Part shown: piece after piece, positions 1-6,673 of the stretch | Numbering within the stretch: the first letter of the stretch is position 1 | Layout of the letters: the number at the start of each line of letters is the position of its first letter | IMG/VR virus record: IMGVR_UViG_3300020156_000002 | Location: 1 to 64,000 of that record | Origin: a virus | Length of the DNA: 64,000 nucleotides | Direction: 5' to 3' (one strand) | Made by a program: the position numbers and the translations under genes | The notes under the pieces: model-generated | Told to the model about the DNA's origin: nothing | The model's input: only the letters and a program-made list of their open reading frames with translations | Database searches by the model: none

Positions 1-123
1 AGAAGTATTCACATAATACATAAAAATTTCTCGCCTAAGTAACATAGTCATTCCTAAGTAGGCTAAATATTCGTTTGCAGTTAACTTGTTATCTAATGTG
101 ATTTTATCCTTAATATATACCGT
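1..123 (-). CDS. Partial minus-strand CDS (N-terminus only), non-AUG start
   Basis: An open frame reads leftwards off the window edge. It is preceded on the minus strand by a perfect AAAGGAGGTG Shine-Dalgarno (about 130-139), and the encoded peptide reads like protein (VYIKDKITLDNKLTANEYLA...). Between the in-frame TAA upstream of the Shine-Dalgarno and the coding stretch there is no ATG, GTG or TTG; the best-spaced codon is ACG at 121-123, with ATT at 112-114 as the alternative. About 40 residues are visible. The 'LTANEYLAYL' style resembles N-termini of some phage replication proteins, but that is only an impression. It defines the left arm of a divergent gene arrangement. Confidence 0.5.
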
Positions 124-248
124 TTTGAACCACCTCCTTTACATTAGATAGGAATTGCTTGTGGGAAAATTTTTTACGTTTTTTGGCTTACCCCTTTCCA
201 ACTTTGAGGATAGGGGTTGCCCGATTTTGGCAAAAATTTGGACACAGT

Positions 249-284
249 ACTAAAAGAATAAGATATACTAAAAGAATAAGATAT
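249..284. repeat. Perfect tandem repeat of an 18-bp unit
   Basis: The unit ACTAAAAGAATAAGATAT occurs twice in direct succession (249-266 and 267-284) in non-coding DNA near the left divergent promoter region. It could be a pair of protein-binding iterons; two copies alone are weak evidence. Confidence 0.85.
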
Positions 285-1450
285 CTTCTCTATCGATTAC
301 GTTTAAAGTTGTTGGCGAAGCTAATTTCATGGTGGCAAAAATAATTTTCTAGCAAAGCTAATCATAGTTTCCTTATTTTGATTTTGTGTATGTAACAAAT
401 TTGTTTTCATAAAATAATTTCCTCTCTAAATATCTTCTTGATAATACATACGTTTATTATTGTTAGTTATATCCGGTTAATTATTTTTCTTCTTAATAGT
501 AGTTTATCCCTTACAGTTATAGAATAACATATTAAACACATCATGTCAATAGATGTTTAATATTATTACTAATAAATTTTATTCTATTACTTTCATAATC
601 TTTTTGTCTTGTGGGAAAAACACCCACAATCCAAATCCCAAACATTACTTTTAATTATAGTAAAAATATTTATGATAACTCATAGTTATAACAAACTTGT
701 ATATCTCTTTATAATGCCATTATATGTGCTAGAGGTGTTATCTATCCTAAATTTAATTTTATGTGTATATTTAAGCCTTATACGATGTTACCATTATTTG
801 GTAAGTTGCATATCATTGTAAAAATTAACGTTTTAAGGGGTAAATTTGGATTTTTTCTGTCTAAGGGTATTAGTTATCCTATTTAGTGTTTTAGACTGGA
901 TTTGAGCTGTATAAATGCGAAAAATACAAAGGATTACCAGTTTCTATGATGCATCTTATATATGGTAAATGAATTTGTTTATCCCTGTTAAGTTATCTCA
1001 GTTAAGATAGATGGGTTATCATGAATCTGGAAATCTGGATTAGAATTATCTCTCACTGGTAGAATATGAATGAAATAGTATGAGATAGTTTTATGATCTG
1101 CAATAGAGTGATTTGTAATGTGGTATAAGATATAAAATACATCTATGTATTTTTTGGGCTTGTATAGAAAAATAAGACATTTTCTTCTTATAGGTATAGA
1201 TTATATCGTCTGAGATGATTTAAACGAAATTTGGTGTCATTTTAGGTTAAAATTGCAATGAAATAGGATATAGAAATGTTGGTTATGTATGGTTAATGTT
1301 AATGCTGCTTAATGGATGGATTATTATGTCAATGGTGTAATATATAGGTGTTATGCTATTTTGATGGTGTGGTATATTGGTTATTAGATTGGCTTGTTAA
1401 TGTTAAATGTACCCCTACTTCGGTGAGATGTTAAGTTAAAATGGTGTAAA

Positions 1451-1718
1451 GTATTGATTTTACTAGTGTTGTAAGGGATTTGTGATGATGATATTAATAG
1501 GTGATTTATGCTCATTTTGGTACTAAATTGGTAAACATGAGGTGTGTTCGGAGAAAAGTCAGTGTTTATGCGGATTGTAGCGTTTTTGGATATTGGTGTA
1601 AATTGATGGTAAAAGTGGGATAAAGCTAGTGTTTATAAGGGTTTGATAGGACTGGTGGTAAAATGTTAGATTTTGAAATTGATGGTGCTAAAATTGATGA
1701 ATGTATTGATTTTACTAG
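1451..1718. repeat. Dispersed direct repeat of a 16-mer
   Basis: GTATTGATTTTACTAG occurs at 1451-1466 and again at 1703-1718, both inside the T/G-rich non-coding tract. The start and end given here span both copies. The function is unknown. Confidence 0.7.
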
Positions 1719-1967
1719 GGATTCTCGAAGATGTTACCGAAGCGATTCAACGTAAAATATGGGTAATTTGGTGTGGAAAGAACAGATAGGGCGTATTCTT
1801 CTGTAAGAAACTGGTAAAATAATGTAAATATACCCCCTGTATATGCTAATAATATTCTGTAATAGTATAGTATTACGGTATATTATTGATGATTTATCAA
1901 GGATTGATTGAATTGTAAGGAATTGGATGGAATTATTGGATAAATGGAAAGTAAACTTTACAATAAT

Positions 1968-1986
1968 CTATATCAAGTTGATATAG
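1968..1986. repeat. 19-bp inverted repeat at the composition switch
   Basis: CTATATCAAGTTGATATAG is a perfect 9-bp inverted repeat around a single central base. It lies about 35 bp left of the point where the plus strand changes from T/G-rich to A/C-rich. It may be a protein-binding site or the foot of a replication or transcription control structure. Confidence 0.75.
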
Positions 1987-2278
1987 TAGAGGTTCGATTT
2001 TTAAAGTGTTGAAAAATGCAACAAAATTTTCATTATCTCACATTTAATCACTCTATAAATGACATATCAAGACATAACCACTAATTCTCTAACTTATGTC
2101 TCAAATAGTCACTAATAATATGATTATATTCAACTTAAATGTCTAGCACATACTTGACACATAATATTCACACTTGTGACACAAATATCTATTCATATAA
2201 TTGACACTTGTCTATAATGGTTACAATAGCATAGCAATAAAGATACCGATATCATATATCAACATACTATCCACTAAC

Positions 2279-2308
2279 TTATCCACCGAGTTATCCACAT
2301 TATTCACA
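2279..2308 (+). other. Cluster of three DnaA-box-like 9-mers (candidate origin)
   Basis: Three consecutive same-orientation 9-mers match or nearly match the bacterial DnaA box TTATNCACA: TTATCCACC (2279-2287), TTATCCACA (2291-2299) and TTATTCACA (2300-2308). They sit in an AT-rich, G-poor tract between divergent genes, a classic origin setting. The window encodes its own helicase, primase and polymerase, so host DnaA could open the origin. Function is inferred from motif and context. Confidence 0.5.
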
Positions 2309-2537
2309 TTTCACTGACCACTCACTCAGCGAATCACATCATAGAATCAAACAATGATCTCATACCAGTATAAATATATCATCAATTCAATACTCATATC
2401 TACCATACCTACACTACATATAGTATATGACCACACATATAACTACAATATATAGTACTAATATCATCATAATATTGAGTATCACCTGATACCATTTCCA
2501 TAAAAATCACAAAATAATAACAAATAATATTATACAA

Positions 2538-2569
2538 GTATTGCAATACTATATAGACTGTGATATAAT
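2538..2569 (+). promoter_or_regulatory. Sigma70-type promoter with overlapping 12-bp palindrome
   Basis: The -35 TTGCAA (2541-2546), a 17-bp spacer and the -10 TATAAT (2564-2569) preceded by TGA form a strong promoter. The perfect palindrome GTATTGCAATAC (2538-2549) covers the -35 box and is a likely operator. It drives the first rightward gene, whose ATG is at 2613. Confidence 0.8.
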
Positions 2570-2612
2570 AAAGATAGTTAAAGAAGATGTAATCAGAAAG
2601 GAGTTAACCAAC

Positions 2613-2816
2613 ATGATTAAAGCATTTGCAATCCATGATTATAAAGTAGAATATAATACACTTAATGGAGAATATACCATAATAGATATGGATACTAGAC
2701 AGAAAGTTGGTACATTCCCAGATATAGCAGAATGTGGCAGTTGGTTTTATAGCAACATAGAATTTGATAAAGCAGTATGTATTTATGAAATGATGGAAAG
2801 TACATTTGAACAATAA
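2613..2816 (+). CDS. Hypothetical protein (67 aa), first gene of the rightward cluster
   Basis: The ATG at 2613 follows AAAGGAG at a good distance and lies about 40 bp after a strong promoter. An in-frame upstream start would place codons inside the promoter, so I use 2613. The product is small and mixed in composition, with no recognised family. The first position after a regulated promoter suggests a very early or regulatory role, which is inference only. Confidence 0.75.
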   Translation: MIKAFAIHDYKVEYNTLNGEYTIIDMDTRQKVGTFPDIAECGSWFYSNIEFDKAVCIYEMMESTFEQ

Positions 2817-2866
2817 CAATCCAAATAGTTGGCTCTAACAAAGAGTTAGTAAGTGCAATTCTTACA

Positions 2867-2971
2867 ATGGATTATCTAGGTTATGAAGTAGTAACCAAAC
2901 ATAATAAACAAGGACGGATAGACAACAAGCGGACGGAATCACTTACAGTCATAAAGATATGGCTTACATAA
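2867..2971 (+). CDS. Possible small ORF (34 aa)
   Basis: The frame from ATG 2867 to TAA 2971 reads like protein (MDYLGYEVVTKHNKQGR...). The same frame stays open and protein-like upstream to 2816, where it abuts the stop of the preceding gene, but that part has no canonical start and there is no clear Shine-Dalgarno. It may be a coupled gene, a frameshifted extension of the previous gene, or a remnant. Confidence 0.3.
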   Translation: MDYLGYEVVTKHNKQGRIDNKRTESLTVIKIWLT

Positions 2972-3019
2972 CCAAATTGAACGGAATAACACAATTACAT
3001 AAAAAGGAGGTGATACCTT

Positions 3020-3121
3020 ATGTATACTTCTTATGGATACTTAGCAAACATTGACGGTCAATCAATACTGTTTGCAAGTGAACAAGAATATTTAGAATAC
3101 ATAGAAGATAACAACTCCTAG
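3020..3121 (+). CDS. Small hypothetical protein (33 aa)
   Basis: ATG at 3020 lies 9 nt after a perfect AAAGGAGGTGA. The product is short and acidic (MYTSYGYLANIDGQSILFAS...), ending in EDNNS. No family is recognised. The excellent ribosome binding site makes translation likely. Confidence 0.6.
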   Translation: MYTSYGYLANIDGQSILFASEQEYLEYIEDNNS

Positions 3122-3631
3122 ATAACATTCTAGCATTAACATAAGGACTAGTCAACTAGTTATCACTAGTCCAATACATAACCATAGTAACTATTATAAT
3201 AAGTCCTTAATGTAACAACGGCACTTGAACATTGACAATTAAATTTAAGTCTGGTTACCGTATAGATACGGAAACAAGTTACTTATACAACTTACCCATA
3301 ATAAATGAAAAGGGATACATCGGAAAGTATAAGGATATCAGCGTACAATAAGTATCGCATATATCATAAACAATTCTATATAATAACTGCTTACTAAATT
3401 CTATCAGATATCAAGTGGTTATAATAAATAATACTAAACAAATAGCAACACAGTGTAATTATAGAATGCTAATAAGTTATAACTGAAATAATCTAGGATA
3501 GCTGAATATGATTAGGATATACACGAAAGTATGGAGCATAAAACGAATAGCAAAAATAAATTGTTATAACTTGTTAGTATGAATATTTACATTGTAACTA
3601 ATAAACTAACACTTAAAAGGAGATTGATAAC
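3122..3631 (+). other. 510-bp stretch without a firm gene
   Basis: Only one marginal ORF (3232-3351) is seen. The stretch contains several short inverted repeats: CCGTAT-AG-ATACGG near 3260, and AAGTTATAAC near 3475 with its complement near 3565. It may be a leader or untranslated RNA; no known RNA family is recognised. Confidence 0.4.
3232..3351 (+). CDS. Possible small ORF (39 aa), TTG start
   Basis: The frame reads IKFKSGYRIDTETSYLYN... and ends at TAA 3351. The only start is TTG at 3232 and no Shine-Dalgarno precedes it; an in-frame TGA lies 6 nt upstream. The translation looks protein-like, so it may be a 5'-truncated gene. Confidence 0.3.
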   Translation: MTIKFKSGYRIDTETSYLYNLPIINEKGYIGKYKDISVQ

Positions 3632-3805
3632 ATGAGTAAATTCACAAAAGTAGCAGTAACAAAGGATATTGAAGTAAATGGTAGATTAATTGTAAAACAG
3701 GGAACAAAAGGTATGATATTAAGATTAACAGAAAACAGACCATATGTAAGATTTAGCACCGGGAAAATGATAGAAATACCTGTACATATGTTATTAGCAT
3801 TATAG
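3632..3805 (+). CDS. Hypothetical protein (57 aa)
   Basis: ATG at 3632 follows AAAAGGAG at normal spacing. The product is basic and rich in beta-forming residues (motif VKQGTKGMILRLTEN), reminiscent of small SH3/KOW-like barrels, though I cannot assign it. It ends 18 nt before the next gene. Confidence 0.7.
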   Translation: MSKFTKVAVTKDIEVNGRLIVKQGTKGMILRLTENRPYVRFSTGKMIEIPVHMLLAL

Positions 3806-3823
3806 GAAACAGGAGGGTATCTT

Positions 3824-4048
3824 ATGACAATTCAATTAACAATGAAACAGCTTAATGCAGTCAATGAAAGAATTAAACAATGGCAGTTATCATCACTTAG
3901 CAGATTAAGTCCTGGTAATATAGAGAAAGCACAAACAAATTTATTGTTCTTCAATATGGTAATTACTCAGGAAATGCAATGTCAAGTTATTGAAGATATT
4001 TTACAAATTGAAAGTAACATAGGTGATAGGATAACAGAATTGAACTAA
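3824..4048 (+). CDS. Hypothetical protein (74 aa)
   Basis: Good AGGAGG Shine-Dalgarno before ATG 3824. The sequence is glutamine-rich and predicted mostly alpha-helical, without cysteines beyond one and without membrane segments. No family recognised. It is in a run of closely spaced same-strand small genes. Confidence 0.7.
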   Translation: MTIQLTMKQLNAVNERIKQWQLSSLSRLSPGNIEKAQTNLLFFNMVITQEMQCQVIEDILQIESNIGDRITELN

Positions 4049-4070
4049 TAGAAAGCAGAGGTAATAAAAT

Positions 4071-4235
4071 ATGGATTATATGCCAAAATTTATAAATAAT
4101 ATGACTATCGAAGAATTAAAAACAGAAAAAGAAGGAATGTATAACAATGATTATCGTTATGGATGTGGTATTGATAAACCTAGATTATGGGACATTAATC
4201 ATACTATCAAAGTATTAGAGAGTAAATTGAACTAA
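4071..4235 (+). CDS. Hypothetical protein (54 aa)
   Basis: ATG 4071 follows AGAGGTAATAAAAT. The product reads MDYMPKFINNMTIEELKTEK... and is probably helical. The 'TIEELKTEKEGMY' stretch looks like a small coiled-coil or helical hairpin. No family recognised. Confidence 0.65.
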   Translation: MDYMPKFINNMTIEELKTEKEGMYNNDYRYGCGIDKPRLWDINHTIKVLESKLN

Positions 4236-4266
4236 CATTTGGTTTTGATTATAGGGAGATATAAAC

Positions 4267-4542
4267 ATGATAGATTATCTTAGAGAAGGCATCATAACAG
4301 ATATAAAAAGTTTCTTAGATAGAGGTAAAGAAGTGATTATATCAAGTGGTTGTTGCAATGATACAGTTTTATCTTATAGAGAAGAAAAAGAACATATTCA
4401 TAATTGGGATGGTGGATATGATAAAACGGTATATATATTTATAACTACTGCTTGTATATTTCCAAAAGAAATTAGATTGGAAAATTATGAATACTGTGAT
4501 TTTGAAGAGTGGAACGGTTCAATTTTTATTGAAGTAACATAA
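4267..4542 (+). CDS. Hypothetical protein (91 aa)
   Basis: ATG 4267 follows AGGGAG. The product has a CC pair (residues 29-30), two more cysteines and several aromatic residues, with a mixed alpha/beta character. I do not recognise a family. Confidence 0.7.
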   Translation: MIDYLREGIITDIKSFLDRGKEVIISSGCCNDTVLSYREEKEHIHNWDGGYDKTVYIFITTACIFPKEIRLENYEYCDFEEWNGSIFIEVT

Positions 4543-4573
4543 AATTATAACTTAGATGGAGGGATATGAGAAT

Positions 4574-4738
4574 ATGAAAAAGGTAATGTTTAATGAACAG
4601 AAAAATGAATATTTTGGAGACTATGGAAACGGCATGATTAAGATAACACAAAAGGAATGTTATCATTTTATTAATTCTTTAGGTGTAAAATGTGACGGAG
4701 AAGAAAATGGATATATAATTTATATTAAATGTCGATAA
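4574..4738 (+). CDS. Hypothetical protein (54 aa)
   Basis: I chose ATG 4574 because GGAGGG lies upstream at workable spacing; an ATG at 4556 falls within the Shine-Dalgarno region. The product begins MKKVMFNEQKNEYFGDYGNG and resembles small phage DUF-type proteins, with no confident match. Confidence 0.65.
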   Translation: MKKVMFNEQKNEYFGDYGNGMIKITQKECYHFINSLGVKCDGEENGYIIYIKCR

Positions 4739-4777
4739 AATTAAGAATTTATTCAAACAATAGTAATAATAAACAAA

Positions 4778-4793
4778 CGTTTCACGTGAAACA
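4778..4793. other. parS-like ParB-binding palindrome
   Basis: CGTTTCACGTGAAACA matches 15 of 16 bases of the conserved bacterial parS consensus TGTTTCACGTGAAACA, including the full 14-bp palindrome. It lies between the stop at 4738 and the start at 4825. Host ParB (Spo0J) would be expected to bind it. No full-length ParB or ParA is seen in this window, only two small ParB-like-domain proteins (14281, 61755). A role in segregation or in recruiting host ParB is inference. Confidence 0.65.
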
Positions 4794-4824
4794 ATTTAAA
4801 ATTCAAATTATGGAGGTTATAACA

Positions 4825-5079
4825 ATGATTAAGAAAATAGTAGATTTTATGATAACAGAAGGTACAACACAAACAAGTGAATGTAATTGGATATTTTACT
4901 TTGAAGAATTAGCAGAAAAATTCAACCTACATTTTGAATGGTTACAAGATAATATTGACGATATACTAGCGGAATTAGAAACACGTCAAGAAGTTTCACA
5001 AGCTGATTTTGAATCAGATAATAGTATATCAATATATTTTTATATTAATGCTGAATGGTGTAAAATAGAATTAGATTAG
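4825..5079 (+). CDS. Hypothetical acidic protein (84 aa)
   Basis: ATG 4825 follows TGGAGGTTATAACA. The frame is open further left to 4729, but that extension would translate the parS-like palindrome and has no ribosome binding site. The C-terminal half is acidic and helical (DNIDDILAELETRQE). No family recognised. Confidence 0.75.
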   Translation: MIKKIVDFMITEGTTQTSECNWIFYFEELAEKFNLHFEWLQDNIDDILAELETRQEVSQADFESDNSISIYFYINAEWCKIELD

Positions 5080-5145
5080 CAATCTCAAACCTTGCAAGCA
5101 TGGTAATGTAACAAGTAAATATTATAATATAGGAGGTTTTAAGGT

Positions 5146-5478
5146 ATGAAAGAAAAAGAATACAAGATTGCCAAGGAATTTAATATTTTAGATATGGTAG
5201 AAAAGTTACAAAATGAACTATTACAAGTTGATGGAGTAACAGAAGTCGAATTTGATTTAAGCGGATTCTATGACAACTTGAATGAGGTTATTATATTAAC
5301 AAAATACAGCATTTGCGATACAGAAAAGTATTTTGAGAAACGTAAAAAGTTAAAAAATCAGGTTGTTGATATAGCAAAAGGAAACTTCTTAACACGTACA
5401 AGCGATAGAATAGAGGACTATGGAGAACATTTCTATTTTGTTTTTCATTGCTTTAAAGAATGGACTAATAAACAGTAA
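5146..5478 (+). CDS. Hypothetical protein (110 aa)
   Basis: Strong AGGAGG Shine-Dalgarno before ATG 5146. Helical N-terminus, then a mixed region with 'VTEVEFDLSGFYDNLNEV'. No motif recognised. It is followed by a similarly sized gene 32 nt downstream. Confidence 0.75.
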   Translation: MKEKEYKIAKEFNILDMVEKLQNELLQVDGVTEVEFDLSGFYDNLNEVIILTKYSICDTEKYFEKRKKLKNQVVDIAKGNFLTRTSDRIEDYGEHFYFVFHCFKEWTNKQ

Positions 5479-5509
5479 ACACAGTATAAACAGAAAGGAC
5501 ATAAACACT

Positions 5510-5752
5510 ATGAAAACAGTCGACCACAATGAAATGTCAATCACTTACAATGATGATAAGTTAACACATATCAAAATTGTGTATGGCGAATATGTAAGTA
5601 GTCGAGATATGACGGTCATATTTGAGGATATCATTGATAAAATAACAAATAAACTTGTTAGTACTGAATTAAAAGGATTTTATCACGGAGAACCAACTAT
5701 TGACGGAATAGAAACATTTTACGGCGAATTAAAGGCAGAATATACATTATAA
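5510..5752 (+). CDS. Hypothetical protein (80 aa)
   Basis: ATG 5510 is preceded by AGAAAGGA; the frame extends left into the preceding gene but has no Shine-Dalgarno there. The product starts MKTVDHNEMSITYNDDK and looks beta-rich. Family unknown. Confidence 0.7.
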   Translation: MKTVDHNEMSITYNDDKLTHIKIVYGEYVSSRDMTVIFEDIIDKITNKLVSTELKGFYHGEPTIDGIETFYGELKAEYTL

Positions 5753-5828
5753 ATAGACCATAAAATCCTTGTTTCATCGCAACTTATAAACAAATAACAT
5801 ATTTCAAATATGAAAGGAAGTAAACAGA

Positions 5829-6008
5829 ATGAGCGAATTTTTAGAAAATATCAGCAGTAAAAAAGTAATGATTATTGATACGGATGCATTAGAAGAAATG
5901 CTTCGTGATTTTGGTATTGATGCAAATATATTAAGTAGTAGCAATGGTTATTGCGAAGTAGAAACAAATGATTATACTTATTTAATCACAAAAGAATTAA
6001 CTAAATAA
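5829..6008 (+). CDS. Hypothetical protein (59 aa)
   Basis: ATG 5829 follows GAAAGGAAG. The product (MSEFLENISSKKVMIIDTDA...) is a short mixed alpha/beta protein without cysteine clusters. Family unknown. It ends about 50 nt before the promoter of the ribbon-helix-helix gene. Confidence 0.65.
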   Translation: MSEFLENISSKKVMIIDTDALEEMLRDFGIDANILSSSNGYCEVETNDYTYLITKELTK

Positions 6009-6056
6009 ATCAATTATTCTATCGTAAAATTTTATCTATAAAACTACAAAAATACA

Positions 6057-6085
6057 TTGACATATATGTAGTTATGTAGTAAGAT
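6057..6085 (+). promoter_or_regulatory. Sigma70-type promoter with flanking inverted repeat
   Basis: TTGACA (6057-6062), 17-bp spacer, TAAGAT (6080-6085). The short inverted repeat AACTAC...GTAGTT straddles the -35 box, a plausible autoregulatory operator for the ribbon-helix-helix protein encoded 26 bp downstream. Confidence 0.8.
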
Positions 6086-6110
6086 ATAAGAGTAGATAGG
6101 AGGTGTCAAG

Positions 6111-6245
6111 TTGGCTGATAAAGCTATAAATATTAAGGTTGATGAAGAACTGTATAAACAAGTCAAGATTAAAGTAGCTACAGAAGATATAACCATAAAA
6201 GATTATATTATCAAACTAATTCAACAAGACCTTAATAAAAAATGA
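6111..6245 (+). CDS. Ribbon-helix-helix DNA-binding protein (44 aa)
   Basis: A TTG start 8 nt after AGGAGG gives a 44-residue protein. Its beta-strand (AINIKVDEELYKQVKI) followed by two helices, the second around 'TIKDYIIKLIQQDL', fits the Arc/CopG/MetJ ribbon-helix-helix fold, a dimeric repressor type. A strong promoter with an inverted repeat over the -35 region lies directly upstream, which suggests autoregulation. The target is unknown. It could also be an orphan antitoxin, since no toxin gene follows it directly. Confidence 0.7.
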   Translation: MADKAINIKVDEELYKQVKIKVATEDITIKDYIIKLIQQDLNKK

Positions 6246-6247
6246 AA

Positions 6248-6284
6248 ATAGGTGATGCTCCTGCAAGAGTTAATCATCACCTAT
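6248..6284 (+). terminator. Hairpin after the ribbon-helix-helix gene
   Basis: ATAGGTGATG (6248-6257) and CATCACCTAT (6275-6284) form a perfect 10-bp stem, with a smaller CTC/GAG stem in the loop. It begins 3 nt after the stop codon. No U-run follows, so it may be an attenuator, an mRNA-stabilising hairpin, or the left-end hairpin of the nearby tnpB element. Confidence 0.6.
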
Positions 6285-6371
6285 CAAGTAAGAAATATGA
6301 ATAACATAAATCTCACAACTATGTTATCACATTTTCTAATTAAAATCAAATATGAAAAGGTGGTAAATATT

Positions 6372-6641
6372 ATGGAAAAATTAATTAATGAATTATTAGA
6401 AACGCTTAACACTTCTACTGGATATTGGATGACAGATAATAAAGAAATTAACACAGATAATACTATGTTTTGGCAAGAAGGTGAAGTGTTACACGTTGTA
6501 GATTGTAATAGTTTTGAAGAAATACATACAAAATTTAATGATATCGTTGATATAGTAATGAATAAAATTGATGATATGATTGAATCGGTTATAAAGTTTA
6601 AAGACAGACCATCATTAATAATATTTAGTTTCATTAATTAG
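6372..6641 (+). CDS. Hypothetical protein (89 aa)
   Basis: ATG 6372 follows AAAGGTGG. The product begins MEKLINELLETLNTSTGYW and is helical and acidic. It ends 20 nt before the Shine-Dalgarno of tnpB, and its C-terminus (RPSLIIFSFIN) looks unlike the rest. It could have been truncated by insertion of the tnpB element. Confidence 0.6.
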   Translation: MEKLINELLETLNTSTGYWMTDNKEINTDNTMFWQEGEVLHVVDCNSFEEIHTKFNDIVDIVMNKIDDMIESVIKFKDRPSLIIFSFIN

Positions 6642-6673
6642 TTGTTAATTAGCAAAGGAAGGAGGTGAAAAAC

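Larger units (their letters stand above)
124..2612. other. 2.5-kb gene-free divergent intergenic region
   Basis: No frame on either strand combines a ribosome binding site with a protein-like translation. About 840-2010 is T/G-rich and C-poor on the plus strand; about 2030-2540 is A/C-rich and almost G-free. The switch is near 2020. The region contains an 18-bp tandem repeat (249-284), a repeated 16-mer (1451, 1703), a 19-bp inverted repeat (1968-1986), DnaA-box-like 9-mers (2279-2308) and a promoter at the right end. It separates a leftward gene from the rightward genes, so a replication origin or control region is the simplest reading, which is inference. Confidence 0.6.

Noticed and set aside
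159-344. 61-codon plus-strand frame (and a 70-codon frame at 609-821)
   Set aside because: No ribosome binding site, odd composition and no protein-like pattern; they fall in the gene-free region.
1980-2010. GGTTCGATTTTTAA as a tRNA T-arm
   Set aside because: No acceptor stem or anticodon arm can be drawn around it; no tRNA genes were found in the window.
2816-2866. Upstream extension of the 2867 ORF
   Set aside because: Reads protein-like but has no start codon; kept only as a note because a frameshift from the upstream gene cannot be shown.
3232-3260. TTGACA at 3232 as a promoter
   Set aside because: No -10-like hexamer at 16-18 bp.
4729-4824. Longer N-terminus for the 4825 gene
   Set aside because: Would translate the parS-like palindrome and lacks a Shine-Dalgarno; ATG 4825 has a good one.
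6665-6673. GTG 6665 as the tnpB start
   Set aside because: It lies within the GGAGGTG Shine-Dalgarno; TTG 6674 has the correct 8-nt spacing.
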